DNA of 64,000 nucleotides from [Clostridium] symbiosum (lineage in GTDB: Bacteria; Bacillota; Clostridia; Lachnospirales; Lachnospiraceae): positions 5,258,634-5,322,633 of the forward strand of contig CP143946.1 of NCBI GenBank assembly GCA_036419695.1. Direction: 5' to 3'. The stretch's first letter is position 1, and each line of letters opens with the position of its first letter. The notes under the pieces are model-generated. The model was not told where the DNA came from. It made no database searches and saw only the letters and a program-made list of their open reading frames with translations. The position numbers and the translations under genes were made by a program. Positions 9,585 through 18,724 of this stretch are shown piece by piece.

Positions 9585-9624
9585 AAAAAAGTATTCTAAG
9601 TGTTTTCTCCTCAGAATACTTTTT
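9585..9624. terminator. Terminator after scrR
   Basis: AAAAAAGTATTCT (9585-9597) and AGAATACTTTTT (9613-9624) form a hairpin with flanking A and T runs, so it can act on both strands. It lies past the scrR stop and before the sucrose promoter. Confidence 0.65.
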
Positions 9625-9760
9625 ATCATCCCTTTTTTATCATCCGGCTTCACACGGAACCGGACTTTTCCCGGCGCTGATTTCCCTGCAAGCGTCCTCC
9701 GGCCGGCAAGGGAGACTCGTCCGAAACATCTTGGACTGTCTGTCCTCCGGCCGTAGCCCC

Positions 9761-10753
9761 TTATATTCCATCCACTCTCACACTGTTTCCACAGATAAAT
9801 TCATATCCTACAACCTGTTTCTTTGGAACCGGTTCCCTTTTTATGATTTTTAAAAGCGTCTCCGCGCCCAGATATCCCATGGCATAGGAATCGAACTTGA
9901 GCGTCGTCAGTTCCGGACTCAAAAGCTCGCTCTCATCATAGCCGCCAAACCCGGCCACCGACACGTCCTCAGGAATCCGCAGGCCCGCCTGATGCAGAAT
10001 GCGGTATGCGCCGTAAGCCAGCCGGTCCGTCGCGCAGATAACCGCGTCCACAGGGCCGGACTTCAGAATTTCTTTCATTGACTCCTGACCGCTCTCATAG
10101 CTGTAATCTCCCGTTACGACCAGCGGTTCGGGCACGCCGCAGGACTCAAGTCCGTCGAGCACCCCTTTCTTTCTCTGAATCCCCACGGCCGCATCCGATT
10201 CACCAACGCCAATATAAGCCACCCGCTGCGGATGAATTTTCCCGATGTATTCCCCCATCCGGCGGCCTGCACTGTAGTCGTCGTCCACAACGGCAATTCC
10301 CTCTTCCCAGTCCTGAGCGAGGACTACAACAGGAATCCCGCAGTTTGCAAGCAGTTTCCTGTGTGCTTTCGTAAGGGTAATTGCGCTGAACAGGATGCCG
10401 TCCACATTCAGGCTGATCAGCCGCTGGATATTCTTAAGCTCCAGTTCACTGTCATGATCCGAGTTCTTAATTAACGTCTCGTATCCCTGGTTTCTCAGAT
10501 AACGGTCAATACTTGTGATAACACGGCTCGTCACCTTGGAATTCAGAGTGGGAACCACCACGCCAATCACATTGCTTTCCCTGGCGTTCAATCTGGCAAA
10601 CGTATTGGGCTCATAATTATATTCTTTAATTATCTCCTGGATCCTCTCCCTGGTCTCCTGCTTGACATAGCCGCCGTTAAAATACCGGGACACCGTGCTT
10701 TTTGTCACGCCCGCCATCTCGGCTATGTCCGCCATCGTAATCTTTCTCGTCAT
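9761..10753 (-). CDS. scrR: LacI/GalR family regulator of the sucrose operon
   Basis: About 330 residues. The N-terminal DNA-binding domain has the family helix-turn-helix and hinge (ITMADIAEMAGVTKSTVSRYFNG). The rest is a periplasmic-binding-protein-like sensor domain (NVIGVVVPTLNSKVTSRVI ... AVICATDRLAYGAYRI ... DVSVAGFGG). An ATG at 10753 is chosen; a GTG at 10774 in the same frame is possible. Its own promoter TTGCCA-N17-TAAAAT is visible at 10819-10791. It lies just upstream of the sucrose operon, whose promoter carries two matching palindromes, and it may also bind the GGAACCGGTTCC within its own 3' end. The inducer is inferred to be a sucrose or fructose derivative. Confidence 0.88.
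   Translation of the reverse strand: MTRKITMADIAEMAGVTKSTVSRYFNGGYVKQETRERIQEIIKEYNYEPNTFARLNARESNVIGVVVPTLNSKVTSRVITSIDRYLRNQGYETLIKNSDHDSELELKNIQRLISLNVDGILFSAITLTKAHRKLLANCGIPVVVLAQDWEEGIAVVDDDYSAGRRMGEYIGKIHPQRVAYIGVGESDAAVGIQRKKGVLDGLESCGVPEPLVVTGDYSYESGQESMKEILKSGPVDAVICATDRLAYGAYRILHQAGLRIPEDVSVAGFGGYDESELLSPELTTLKFDSYAMGYLGAETLLKIIKREPVPKKQVVGYEFICGNSVRVDGI
9825..9836. promoter_or_regulatory. Third candidate ScrR operator, inside scrR
   Basis: GGAACCGGTTCC is a perfect 12-bp palindrome with the same half-site as the two operators near the sucrose promoter. It lies in the last codons of scrR, about 310 bases from the promoter. A looping or roadblock operator is possible; its role is inferred. 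Confidence 0.45.
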
Positions 10754-10790
10754 TTCCTCTGCCCTTTCACGCACTTTATCATCTGTTTTT

Positions 10791-10819
10791 ATTTTATCCG
10801 GTGTTGACGGTCATGGCAA
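10791..10819 (-). promoter_or_regulatory. Promoter of scrR
   Basis: Read on the minus strand, TTGCCA (10819-10814) and TAAAAT (10796-10791) are separated by 17 bases, about 40 bases before the scrR start. Confidence 0.55.
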
Positions 10820-10833
10820 GGGAAATATGGAAA

Positions 10834-10866
10834 GGCGGGAGTATATCGTCCAGATATATTCCCGCC
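10834..10866 (-). terminator. Terminator after the exonuclease gene
   Basis: GGCGGGAGTATATC (10834-10847) and GATATATTCCCGCC (10853-10866) make a 14-bp stem with a 5-base loop and minor mismatches. On the minus strand it is followed by TTT. It separates the exonuclease from scrR. Confidence 0.7.
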
Positions 10867-10897
10867 TGCCTATTTCTCTTTTTCATCTAAACCGGCA

Positions 10898-11890
10898 TCA
10901 TTGCTGCCATTCATCTTCCGAATCGTGTTTACACGCACGTTTGGCTTTATTTCTCTCCGTACGTTTCTTCTTTGCCTCTTCCTTTTTCTTCATGATAAGG
11001 GCCGCCCCTTCTTCGCCGGTCAGCTTTGTCGTCTTTACTGCATAGACGCTGCCGTCCTCCGACTTCTTCATGCGGATTTTCCCCTTCATGTAGCCGTGTT
11101 CCGGACAATAGGAAAGGCAGAAATAGAACTTCTGGTTTGAAGAAAACCACCTTATTTTTTTCCTGAGGGTGCGGTGGCATTTATAACAGACCATGTCCGT
11201 TACCCTTCGCTCTTCCAACACCTTCTCTTTTGTATCGTAAGTCCTGGATACAAACTTTGCGTATCCCGGAAATTCCAGATAAATCTCTTCCTCTTCCGTC
11301 TCCGGCAGTCTGTAATAATCCACGGAAACGTATTCCACCATGCTGTAAAAATCCATCTCCGCCATAATACGGCCCGTATAGTACGCATCGTCCAGCGCCC
11401 TGTGAAACGGCCTGTCCTCCGCAATCCCCAGCTCCTCCACAACCGTGTCCAGGGAATCCTTGCGTTTATCCCCCTTGATAAGACCGTAGATCTTCTGAAG
11501 GTCGTAATAAAGCAGCGGCATCTTAAACGGTATGTCCAGCCCGTGGTACACCATATTTCTCTGAAGCTCCGTCAGATCCATGGTACCCCATGTACAGAAT
11601 TTATAATCATCTCCGCACCAGGCCAGAAATTCTTCCATGGCTTTTCCGAACTCTTCGCCCTCCATGTTTAGTTCTTCCATGGACATATGGGTTACTTCGG
11701 ATATCTTAAAGTGCATCTGCCGATATACCCGGGGGCGGATCAGGCGGTGAAATTCCGATATGATCTGCAGGCTCGTATTCAGCTTGACCGCGCCTATCTC
11801 TATAATCTCAAACGGCAGCCGGTCCATCGAGCCGTCTTTTCCAAGAGGACTCTGATTCCATTCCAAGTCTAATACAATATACTGTCCCAT
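10898..11890 (-). CDS. DEDDh-type 3'-5' exonuclease with a Cys-rich C-terminus
   Basis: About 330 residues. The N-terminal part is an RNase T/epsilon-like exonuclease. It shows VLDLEWNQ (ExoI Asp and Glu), FCTWGTMDLTELQRN (ExoII region) and FHRALDDAYYTG (ExoIII His and Asp). This arrangement resembles KapD-type proteins of Firmicutes. The C-terminal 110 residues hold CYKCHR...FYFCLSYCPEHG, a likely zinc-binding cluster, then a lysine-rich tail (KKKEEAKKKRTERNKAKRA) suited to nucleic-acid contact. The start at 11890 puts MGQYIVLDLEW at the N-terminus as usual for the family; an ATG at 11905 is the alternative. It is a single gene ending at its own terminator. The substrate (DNA or RNA) cannot be told. 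Confidence 0.8.
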   Translation of the reverse strand: MGQYIVLDLEWNQSPLGKDGSMDRLPFEIIEIGAVKLNTSLQIISEFHRLIRPRVYRQMHFKISEVTHMSMEELNMEGEEFGKAMEEFLAWCGDDYKFCTWGTMDLTELQRNMVYHGLDIPFKMPLLYYDLQKIYGLIKGDKRKDSLDTVVEELGIAEDRPFHRALDDAYYTGRIMAEMDFYSMVEYVSVDYYRLPETEEEEIYLEFPGYAKFVSRTYDTKEKVLEERRVTDMVCYKCHRTLRKKIRWFSSNQKFYFCLSYCPEHGYMKGKIRMKKSEDGSVYAVKTTKLTGEEGAALIMKKKEEAKKKRTERNKAKRACKHDSEDEWQQ

Positions 11891-12018
11891 AACTAAACAT
11901 TCCAATCATTCATTCGGTATCAAGTCGCACTATATAACTTTACCACATTATGAAACATAAGTCGAGTATTATTAGGTGGTTGAAATTTCCTCCTCCGTCC
12001 TTATTAGAAGGTGTCTCT

Positions 12019-13638
12019 TTACGCCAAAGAAATGGAAGCGATTTTTTTTCTGAGCGCCAGCACCGCAGACGGCGCAACCGAAAGCTCGTCAATTCCCGCA
12101 GCTATCAACTGCTCTGTTGCCGCAGGATCGGCGGCCAGTTCTCCGCAGAGTCCCGCCCATATCCCGTTTTTATGTGCATTTTCACACACAATTTTAATCA
12201 TTTTAAATACTGCGGGGTGATAGGGATCATAAAACCGGTCGAGTTTATCGTTCTGCCGATCAACGGCAAGCGTATACTGCGTCAAATCATTGGTACCAAT
12301 ACTGAAAAAATCAACCTCCCGGGCCAGTTCATCGCTTATCATTACGGCGGCAGGTGTTTCTATCATAATCCCCTGCTTTATTTTACCGTAGCTTTGGTTT
12401 TGCTGTGAAAGCTCTTTTTTTACTTCCTCCACGATCCCCCTGATTTCACGGACCTCCCTCACCGAGGTAATCATCGGGTACATTACCAAAAGTGAGCCGT
12501 ACGGCGCGGCCCGTAACAAAGCCCTCACCTGCGTTTTAAAAATCTCCCGGCGCTCCAGGCAGATTCGTATACCACGAAAGCCCAGCGCCGGATTTTCTTC
12601 CTCGGGCAGTCCGAAATAAGAAATCTTTTTATCGGCCCCTATGTCCATCGTCCTGATAATTACTTCCCGATTTCCCATTCTTTCCAGTACATTCTTATAG
12701 GAAAGGAACTGTTCTTCCTCCGTCGGATAATCACTGTTTTGCAAATAGAGGAATTCGCTGCGGAAAAGTCCAATTCCCTCTGCATCACTTTTGCAGGCTG
12801 AATCCATATCTCCTTCTCCGGCAATGTTGGTGTACAACCTTATCTTTTTTCCATCCTGTGTGACGGTTTCTTTTCCCCTGTACTCTTTCAGAAGGATTTT
12901 TTCTTCCTCTTCACGGCTGATCTGCCGCCGTATTGCGGCCGCCTGTTCTGGCTCCGGATCAATGCAGACAAGTCCTTTCTCACCGTCGATCGCCGCCAGA
13001 CGTCCATTCCAATCCTCTGAGATCTCCACTCCCATCAGGGCCGGAACCCCCATCGTCCTTGCGAGTATTGCCGTATGGGAATTCAGAGAACCATTTTTTA
13101 TAATAAAGCCCAGGATTTTATTCTTATCCATCCGAAGTGTTTCACTCGGGGAAAGATCTTCCGAAATTACAATTCTCTGATCTTCCGGAAATTCTATTTC
13201 CCACTCTCCGTCACCTAACGCCAATATAAGACGCTCCGATATGTCGCGTATATCAAGGGCTCTTGCCCTCATATAATCCCCTTCCATTTCTTCAAATTCG
13301 CGCTGCAGCAGACTGGAAACATGAGATACCGCATATTCCGCATTTACACCTTCAGCAGTGATTAATTTCTTTATCTCTCCGGCAAAATCATCATCTTCCA
13401 TCATCATGAGATGGGCCTCAAAAATAGCGGCCTCTTCCTCTCCAATTTCTTTTAACGCCTTTTCATGCAGGCTGTACAAATAATCAGCAGCCTTTTTTTG
13501 TGCTTTCTCAAACCGCGCCAATTCCAGTGCGGTATCACCGATGCACTGTTTTTCGATATCAGGCCCTTTTTTCCTGTACAGCCAGATTTTTCCTATGGCA
13601 CTTTTATTTAATACTGCTTTTCCGGTTCTGATTTCCAT
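12019..13638 (-). CDS. PTS enzyme I (operon-specific copy)
   Basis: About 539 residues, the phosphoenolpyruvate-protein phosphotransferase that starts the PTS phosphorelay. It has an HPr-binding N-terminal region, the phospho-histidine site in LNSHTAILART at about residue 185, and a PEP-binding barrel. In the barrel are GIGLFRSEFLY, the arginine motif LGFRGIRICLERREIFKTQ, FSIGTNDLTQYTLAVDRQ and the active-site cysteine in WAGLCGELAAD. ATG at 13638 is preferred over an upstream TTG at 13644. It is the last gene of the mannose-PTS operon, 13 bases after the HPr gene. Carrying a dedicated EI here suggests a self-contained relay; whether the genome has a second, general ptsI cannot be seen. Confidence 0.92.
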   Translation of the reverse strand: MEIRTGKAVLNKSAIGKIWLYRKKGPDIEKQCIGDTALELARFEKAQKKAADYLYSLHEKALKEIGEEEAAIFEAHLMMMEDDDFAGEIKKLITAEGVNAEYAVSHVSSLLQREFEEMEGDYMRARALDIRDISERLILALGDGEWEIEFPEDQRIVISEDLSPSETLRMDKNKILGFIIKNGSLNSHTAILARTMGVPALMGVEISEDWNGRLAAIDGEKGLVCIDPEPEQAAAIRRQISREEEEKILLKEYRGKETVTQDGKKIRLYTNIAGEGDMDSACKSDAEGIGLFRSEFLYLQNSDYPTEEEQFLSYKNVLERMGNREVIIRTMDIGADKKISYFGLPEEENPALGFRGIRICLERREIFKTQVRALLRAAPYGSLLVMYPMITSVREVREIRGIVEEVKKELSQQNQSYGKIKQGIMIETPAAVMISDELAREVDFFSIGTNDLTQYTLAVDRQNDKLDRFYDPYHPAVFKMIKIVCENAHKNGIWAGLCGELAADPAATEQLIAAGIDELSVAPSAVLALRKKIASISLA

Positions 13639-13651
13639 ATGCAATCACTCA

Positions 13652-13909
13652 CTAAATGTTATTTTGGAAATATTCACTGACTTCCGAATAGGCCTTATCT
13701 TCATCGGCTCCTTCCAATACCACCTGTACCGCCTCACCACAGTGAATATTCAGTTTCATCATTGCCATCATTTTTTTCATATCAACGCCCTCATTTCCCT
13801 TTTTCAGTTCTATGCGGCATTCATATTTTTTTGCCATTTTTGCCAGGGCATTGGCCGGACGGGCATGAATTCCAAGTTTGTCGTTTACCTTATAGCTGAA
13901 CTGCCTCAT
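13652..13909 (-). CDS. HPr-like phosphocarrier lacking the Ser46 site
   Basis: 85 residues. The EI-dependent phosphorylation site is intact (GIHARPANALAKMAK, His about 15). In the second regulatory region the usual KSIMG..SLG is replaced by VDMKKMMAMMKLNI, so the serine that HPr kinase modifies in Firmicutes is a lysine. The protein should therefore carry phosphate to the PTS but should not become the Ser-phosphorylated CcpA cofactor. The start overlaps the preceding dehydrogenase gene by 20 bases, with AAGGAGG inside that gene's end. It is followed directly by enzyme I. Confidence 0.9.
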   Translation of the reverse strand: MRQFSYKVNDKLGIHARPANALAKMAKKYECRIELKKGNEGVDMKKMMAMMKLNIHCGEAVQVVLEGADEDKAYSEVSEYFQNNI

Positions 13910-15143
13910 TCTGCCATTCCTCCTTCCGGGTCTTAACTTCTAATTTTTTATACTGTCTTACAATCTCTTCCGTCAAATACGCCTCTTCTCTTTCGGATTG
14001 GCGGAGGCCGCAGAATTCCCTTACCGCCCTTTCAATTCCGAGTTCACCAATACGACTTTGAATTATCCCGCTTTCGCTATCATAGTCTTCAGGAAGCCCC
14101 AGGCAGGATGCGATTCCCAATGCCAGGTATTCCGGCTTTATGCCATGTTTCACACAGAGGAGTGCCGGGCCCGTAAAACGTTCCTCCCTGCCAAGCTTTT
14201 TAACCGGGTTTGATACAATCCGTCTAATCTGATCTCCGGTCCTGATATCCATCTTCTCATCCAGCCGCTTTTTCCAGTTCTGATACTCCTCCTGTTCTGA
14301 TTTTTCTATGCCGTATTCTTTAAAATAGCCTTTTTCCGCTTCCTTAAATGCAGTGATAATGCTCCTCCTGATTTCTGGATCCTGATGGCATTCATCAATC
14401 GTTTGATATCCTTTCAATGCTCCCATGCAGGCAGCCATTGTATGCCTCATGTTTCCAAGATAGACTTTTCGCACCAGTTTCTCTCCGACACTGTCTGTAA
14501 AAGTGATTCCCTTCATGGTGTTCTGCGGCCCCAGAAAGGTGTCTCTTTCAATTTCAAGACTGCCGTCCCCGGAGACGCATATCACTTCACATGGCAGCCT
14601 CTTCCCGGCCGTCCCGTCCGGCATGGCGGCTGAGAGAACCAGCACACGGCTGATTCCCGTTGCCGTATCAAGCAGCCGTTCCGCTCCCGGATTTCCCTCC
14701 ACCTCTTGATCAATATACCGATGAAACTGCCGGGCGGCGTTCAACTGGTTGACACACAGAAGAATATCCAGCTCATTGTTACGTCCGGACCCTGCTTTCA
14801 GTTTAAGCGCTTCCGCGATTATACTGCAGATATCCGGAAAAGCATCTTCATAAACACAGCAGGCGACAACGTCCGTCTCCGCTATTTTTTCCGCCAAATC
14901 ACTCTCAAAAACGCATTCAAAACCATGAATATATGTATACAATTCCCTTGATGGGTCTTTCTGTGTCACCACATAATATCCCATGTCCCGGAGTTTTCTC
15001 AGCCTATCCTGATTTTTTCGGTAGAATGTAACATGCCAGCCGGCCTCGCCAAACAGCCGGCCCACCACGCCGAGACCTATGTTTCCGGCTCCTGCAACCA
15101 GTATCTTTTTACCGGCTGGTACATCTAATCCATTTTCACACAT
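13890..15143 (-). CDS. Mannitol-1-phosphate 5-dehydrogenase-like oxidoreductase
   Basis: A 417-residue NAD-dependent polyol-phosphate dehydrogenase of the long-chain mannitol dehydrogenase family. The Rossmann motif is at the N-terminus (ILVAGAGNIGLGVVGRLFGEAGWHVTFY, about residues 14-41). Mid-protein KVYLGNMRHTMAACMGALKGYQTIDE contains the Lys...Asn-x-x-His catalytic pattern of this family. The start overlaps the alcohol dehydrogenase gene by 19 bases. The operon context (mannose-type PTS, aldolase, second dehydrogenase) suggests it oxidises a phosphorylated sugar alcohol or similar compound. The substrate is not mannitol-1-phosphate by any proof here. Confidence 0.75.
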   Translation of the reverse strand: MCENGLDVPAGKKILVAGAGNIGLGVVGRLFGEAGWHVTFYRKNQDRLRKLRDMGYYVVTQKDPSRELYTYIHGFECVFESDLAEKIAETDVVACCVYEDAFPDICSIIAEALKLKAGSGRNNELDILLCVNQLNAARQFHRYIDQEVEGNPGAERLLDTATGISRVLVLSAAMPDGTAGKRLPCEVICVSGDGSLEIERDTFLGPQNTMKGITFTDSVGEKLVRKVYLGNMRHTMAACMGALKGYQTIDECHQDPEIRRSIITAFKEAEKGYFKEYGIEKSEQEEYQNWKKRLDEKMDIRTGDQIRRIVSNPVKKLGREERFTGPALLCVKHGIKPEYLALGIASCLGLPEDYDSESGIIQSRIGELGIERAVREFCGLRQSEREEAYLTEEIVRQYKKLEVKTRKEEWQNEAVQL

Positions 15144-16165
15144 ACACGGTATGCTCCCATTGCACAGGCCGCTTGAAAGGCCTCGTCTATCTGATCCAAT
15201 TTATAACAGCACTCGATTACCCGGCTGTAATCCACGCCCTTATTAATCAGTCTCGCCGCTTCCGTAAAGTCACAGTGATCCGCGCCGAAGGTTCCGATAA
15301 TATCAAGTTTCCTGTAGTGAATTGTATTTACATCGAGGTTTATTTGGGGGCTGGGATATGCTGCGGCAAACAGCAGTACCCGTCCTCTTTTCGGTTTCAG
15401 CATTTCAAACGCCTGATCCGTGGCAGCCTGCGCTCCCACTGCAACTACAACGGCGTCCGCTCCTCTGTTGTCCGTCAGGCGCATAACCTCTTTAACCGGA
15501 TCCATCTCTTTTGCATCGATCACTTCAAACCCGTATGCCCTGGCCGTCTCCAGCTTTTTGTCGAGAAGCTCACTTATAATGACACGGCATCCGTATTCTC
15601 TGGCTGTAACGGCATTAATAATTCCCATTGTCCCCGCACCGATTACCACAATTGTCTCATTTTTTTCAACATGGAGCTTTCTGAGTCCATATACGACGGA
15701 AGCAACTGGTTCTAACAGCCCGCCGACAGCCGGATCCACCGATTGATCGATTTTATAGAGACCGACCTGTGATTTAACCGCATATTCCGCGCATCCGGCG
15801 TTCCCGTAATACCCGTCGTCGTTTAAATCATTTGCCGTTTTAATATGGCGGCATTCACTGGTCCTTCCCTCTAATGACTCCGGGCTGTAAGGATCAAACT
15901 CGTAGCCGCAGGCGACCATATCGCCTTCTTTAAATCCCATAACATGAGTGCCTGCCTTAAGTACCTCCCCCGACCACTCATGGCCGAAGACCAAAGGAAT
16001 CGGACGTGATGTCCGGCTGCCGTTATATACGCCATATTCCGACGTACAGATATTGCATGCATGTATTTTTACCAGAACGGAATTTTCGTCCAGTTCCGGC
16101 AGCCTCCTCTGTTCCAGGGTAACCTGCTCTTTTCCCCGGAGGACGGCTGTTTTTGTAAAATCCAT
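15125..16165 (-). CDS. Zinc-dependent medium-chain alcohol dehydrogenase
   Basis: About 346 residues of the sorbitol/threonine dehydrogenase branch. The N-terminal GroES-like catalytic domain has HACNICTSEYG, GHEWSGEVLKAG and LLEPVASVVYGL. The nucleotide-binding motif VVIGAGTMGIINA follows, and then GTFGADHCDFTEAARL. ATG at 16165 has GGAGGAG 7 bases upstream; the longer in-frame extension to 16273 overlaps the aldolase and is unlikely. It oxidises a secondary alcohol of a sugar or polyol using NAD(P). It overlaps the next gene, so the two dehydrogenases are translationally linked. Confidence 0.85.
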   Translation of the reverse strand: MDFTKTAVLRGKEQVTLEQRRLPELDENSVLVKIHACNICTSEYGVYNGSRTSRPIPLVFGHEWSGEVLKAGTHVMGFKEGDMVACGYEFDPYSPESLEGRTSECRHIKTANDLNDDGYYGNAGCAEYAVKSQVGLYKIDQSVDPAVGGLLEPVASVVYGLRKLHVEKNETIVVIGAGTMGIINAVTAREYGCRVIISELLDKKLETARAYGFEVIDAKEMDPVKEVMRLTDNRGADAVVVAVGAQAATDQAFEMLKPKRGRVLLFAAAYPSPQINLDVNTIHYRKLDIIGTFGADHCDFTEAARLINKGVDYSRVIECCYKLDQIDEAFQAACAMGAYRVCVKMD

Positions 16166-16215
16166 AACTTTCTCCTCCCTGTTTTGCAAAACCGGCTTTT
16201 TCCAGTTTCCGGCAA

Positions 16216-17094
16216 TTAGATGCGGTTCACACTGCCGAACAGCTTCATGTAATATTCCAGTTTTTCCTTCCACCCTTTTGCACCTTCCGCAAACACCATC
16301 TGAAGATTCATGCGGGCCGCTTTCATCTCATCATCGTTTTTCCCTTTGAGAATCCTTGTAAAGCCCTTGTCACACGCCTCCTTAATGGCGGCAATTCCGC
16401 CCTCATTTAAATCTGTGTTCAGATTAATTTTTGATATTCCGTGCCGGATTGATTTCTGAAGATTCTCATCTCCTGTACCGGAACCGCCATGGAGCACCAG
16501 GGGAACCGGGATTTGTTCCGCCAGTACTTTAAGGAGTTCAAAGTCAATCTTCGGTTCTCCTTTATAAACGCCATGGGAAGTTCCTACCGCAACGGCCAGA
16601 CAATCCGCATCCGTCTCTTCTATAAAGGGAAGCGCTTCTTCCAGCCTCGTAAGGCCCGAATCCCTGGTTTCCTCATATTCATTGCCCTGACCGACATGTC
16701 CCAGTTCAGCCTCTACGGAAATCCCTACTGCATGGGCAATTTTGGCAATCTCCTTCACCTCGTCCACATTCTGCCTGTAAGGGCAGGTAGAACGGTCAAT
16801 CATGACAGAAGAGAATCCGGCATGAATTGCATTAACCACCACCTTGTACCCGCTGCCATGATCCAGATTGAGAGCCGCCGCCACCTCCGGATATCTCTTT
16901 TCGTAAAACCTCACGATTTCCGCGCATTCATAAATTCCGTGCACCGGATGAACATCCAGGACAACAGGCGATTTAAGTTCCTTTCCTGCCATAAATGCAG
17001 CTTCTATTGTTTCTCTGTTGAATACATTGGGAGCTGCAACCGCATATCCATTTTTCTTTGCATCCTCCAAAAGTATGTGCATTGGTATAATCAT
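16216..17094 (-). CDS. Class II ketose-bisphosphate aldolase
   Basis: 292 residues of the fructose/tagatose-bisphosphate aldolase family. The zinc ligands and substrate loops are visible: LNLDHGSGYK, EAELGHVGQ, AVGTSHGVYKG, PLVLHGGSGTG and ISKINLNTDL. It cleaves a ketose-1,6-bisphosphate, or a related ketose phosphate, into dihydroxyacetone phosphate and an aldehyde. The AAGGAGG ribosome site fits the ATG at 17094. It sits between EIID and the alcohol dehydrogenase, so it is probably the last step of the pathway for the sugar imported by this PTS. Whether it is a GatY/KbaY-like tagatose enzyme or a fructose enzyme cannot be decided by eye. Confidence 0.88.
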   Translation of the reverse strand: MIIPMHILLEDAKKNGYAVAAPNVFNRETIEAAFMAGKELKSPVVLDVHPVHGIYECAEIVRFYEKRYPEVAAALNLDHGSGYKVVVNAIHAGFSSVMIDRSTCPYRQNVDEVKEIAKIAHAVGISVEAELGHVGQGNEYEETRDSGLTRLEEALPFIEETDADCLAVAVGTSHGVYKGEPKIDFELLKVLAEQIPVPLVLHGGSGTGDENLQKSIRHGISKINLNTDLNEGGIAAIKEACDKGFTRILKGKNDDEMKAARMNLQMVFAEGAKGWKEKLEYYMKLFGSVNRI

Positions 17095-17115
17095 GAGTCA
17101 AATCCTCCTTATCAT

Positions 17116-17967
17116 TTACCCGAATAGTCCAATAATACTTCCGATTAAAGCGGCTGCAAGAATGAGCCATACAATGTTGCTGTATTTCTGACCGCCTTTC
17201 GACAGGTAACCGTAGACCAGGAACACCAGTCCGAGGGGCAGGATACCCGGTATAATTCCGTCCAGAATCTGCTGGACAATAATCGGATTGGCGGCGTTCT
17301 CCATCTGGAACTGAAGCGGTGTCGACAGCTTCACATAGGATGAGGACAGAGCTCCCATCATGAACATTCCCATAATTCCCGTCGCCTGGATAATGGCGGC
17401 AAATTTTCCGGTCTTCATGATGTTCATAATTGCTTCTCGGCCTACCTCATATCCGATTTTCAGCATGTAATATCCCACAATAATCATAATAACCGGATAC
17501 AGCAGCGGCAGGATGCCTCCCAGGGCATTCCCTGCCAGGGCAAAGGAACAGGCTAACGCCAGGATAGTGGATTTGAGTGTTGAACGGATCAGGGAGTCAC
17601 CTACTCCGGCCATCGGTCCCATCAGACCGGTTTTAATTCCGGTAATTGCTTCTTCCGGGATGTCCTCCCCCTGAGCCTTACGCTCTTCCATCGAAAGTAC
17701 CACGCCGCAGATAATGGAACCGATTGTGGACTCCGTATTATAAAACTGCAGATGCCTCTGAAGGGCGCTTACATATTCTTCTTTATTATCCGCATACCAT
17801 TTTTTCAGATGCGGCGCTACCGTCACACAGAAGTTTAATGACTGCAGCCTCTCGTATGAATTGCTCATCTCATTCGTGATATAGAGCCTCATATAGGTGC
17901 GGAACAGTTCTTTGTTGCTGAGTCTGGTTATCTCAGTTTTCTTTCCGTTTTCTAAATTATTTTCCAT
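17116..17967 (-). CDS. PTS EIID component, mannose family
   Basis: 283 residues. The soluble N-terminal part has the family signature of helices around SYERLQSLNFCVTVAPHLKKWY. Next come EAITGIKTGLMGPMAGVGDSL and several C-terminal membrane helices. With EIIC it forms the membrane channel. The start is one base after the EIIC stop, and its AAGGAGG lies in the EIIC end. Confidence 0.93.
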   Translation of the reverse strand: MENNLENGKKTEITRLSNKELFRTYMRLYITNEMSNSYERLQSLNFCVTVAPHLKKWYADNKEEYVSALQRHLQFYNTESTIGSIICGVVLSMEERKAQGEDIPEEAITGIKTGLMGPMAGVGDSLIRSTLKSTILALACSFALAGNALGGILPLLYPVIMIIVGYYMLKIGYEVGREAIMNIMKTGKFAAIIQATGIMGMFMMGALSSSYVKLSTPLQFQMENAANPIIVQQILDGIIPGILPLGLVFLVYGYLSKGGQKYSNIVWLILAAALIGSIIGLFG

Positions 17968-17968
17968 C

Positions 17969-18712
17969 CTATGCCGCCTCCTTTTTCATAGAGTTAAAAT
18001 AGATGATGAGGGCCAGGCATCCTCCGAATATCGATGCTGCCATCGTATTAATCCCCAGATATTTAACAGCAAAAAATCCGATAAAAAAGTAGGGAAGAAG
18101 CAGCTTGTTGCCAATGCACTTTAAAATAATCGCAAAACCGATTGCCGGAAGCATGCCTCCCGCCACATTCAATCCGCTTGTAAGCCACGTCGGCAGAATT
18201 TCCAGAAGACGGTAGATAACATCCGCTCCAAAAAACTGAAGTGTAAAAACAGGAACAAACCGCAGTATAAACGCCAGTGCCAAAGGATACCAGGTTCCGC
18301 ACATATAGATTCCCCTGTCGTTACCCTCTTCCGCATAGCGGTCCGCTTTATGTACCCAGTAAATATTTGTGGTTTTCCGGATCTGTTCCAGGAACACCCC
18401 AAGCATTCCAAACGGCATTGCCAGTGTAACAGCCATTTCCGGCTCCAGATTGCCCTGGAGCGCCAGAGGAATCGCAATGCTGCTGGCCAGAATCTCATCT
18501 GTCGGGATATTTCCTCCCGGTGCAACAACTCCCAGATAAACAAGATTGATACTTGCTCCGATCAGAAGACCTTTGGGAACATCGCCAAATACAAGACCAC
18601 AGATTAGTCCGATAAAACAGCCCGAACCAAGTGAATGATATGTACCGGAACCAACCCGGCACGAGCCAATAAAGTAGCATAGTCCGGCAGTTAAGGCCAT
18701 TATTAAATTCAT
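17969..18712 (-). CDS. PTS EIIC component, mannose/sorbose family
   Basis: A 247-residue hydrophobic permease subunit (SorC/ManY type) with many membrane helices. It has the family's glycine-rich stretches, such as GLICGLVFGDVPKGLLIGASINLVYLG followed by APGGNIPTDEI. It binds and passes the sugar together with EIID. It lies 12 bases after the EIIB gene. The specificity of this PTS family ranges over mannose, sorbose, fructose, amino sugars and glycation products, and cannot be read from sequence. Confidence 0.92.
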   Translation of the reverse strand: MNLIMALTAGLCYFIGSCRVGSGTYHSLGSGCFIGLICGLVFGDVPKGLLIGASINLVYLGVVAPGGNIPTDEILASSIAIPLALQGNLEPEMAVTLAMPFGMLGVFLEQIRKTTNIYWVHKADRYAEEGNDRGIYMCGTWYPLALAFILRFVPVFTLQFFGADVIYRLLEILPTWLTSGLNVAGGMLPAIGFAIILKCIGNKLLLPYFFIGFFAVKYLGINTMAASIFGGCLALIIYFNSMKKEAA

Positions 18713-18724
18713 ACTCTCCTCCTC

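Noticed and set aside
9640..9760. GC-rich spacer with repeated GTCCTCCGGCCG, considered as a sixth copy of the palindromic family
   Set aside because: It lacks the GTCTTCAGTCCCGG core, the head and the tail. Only base composition and short CCGG-rich words are shared.
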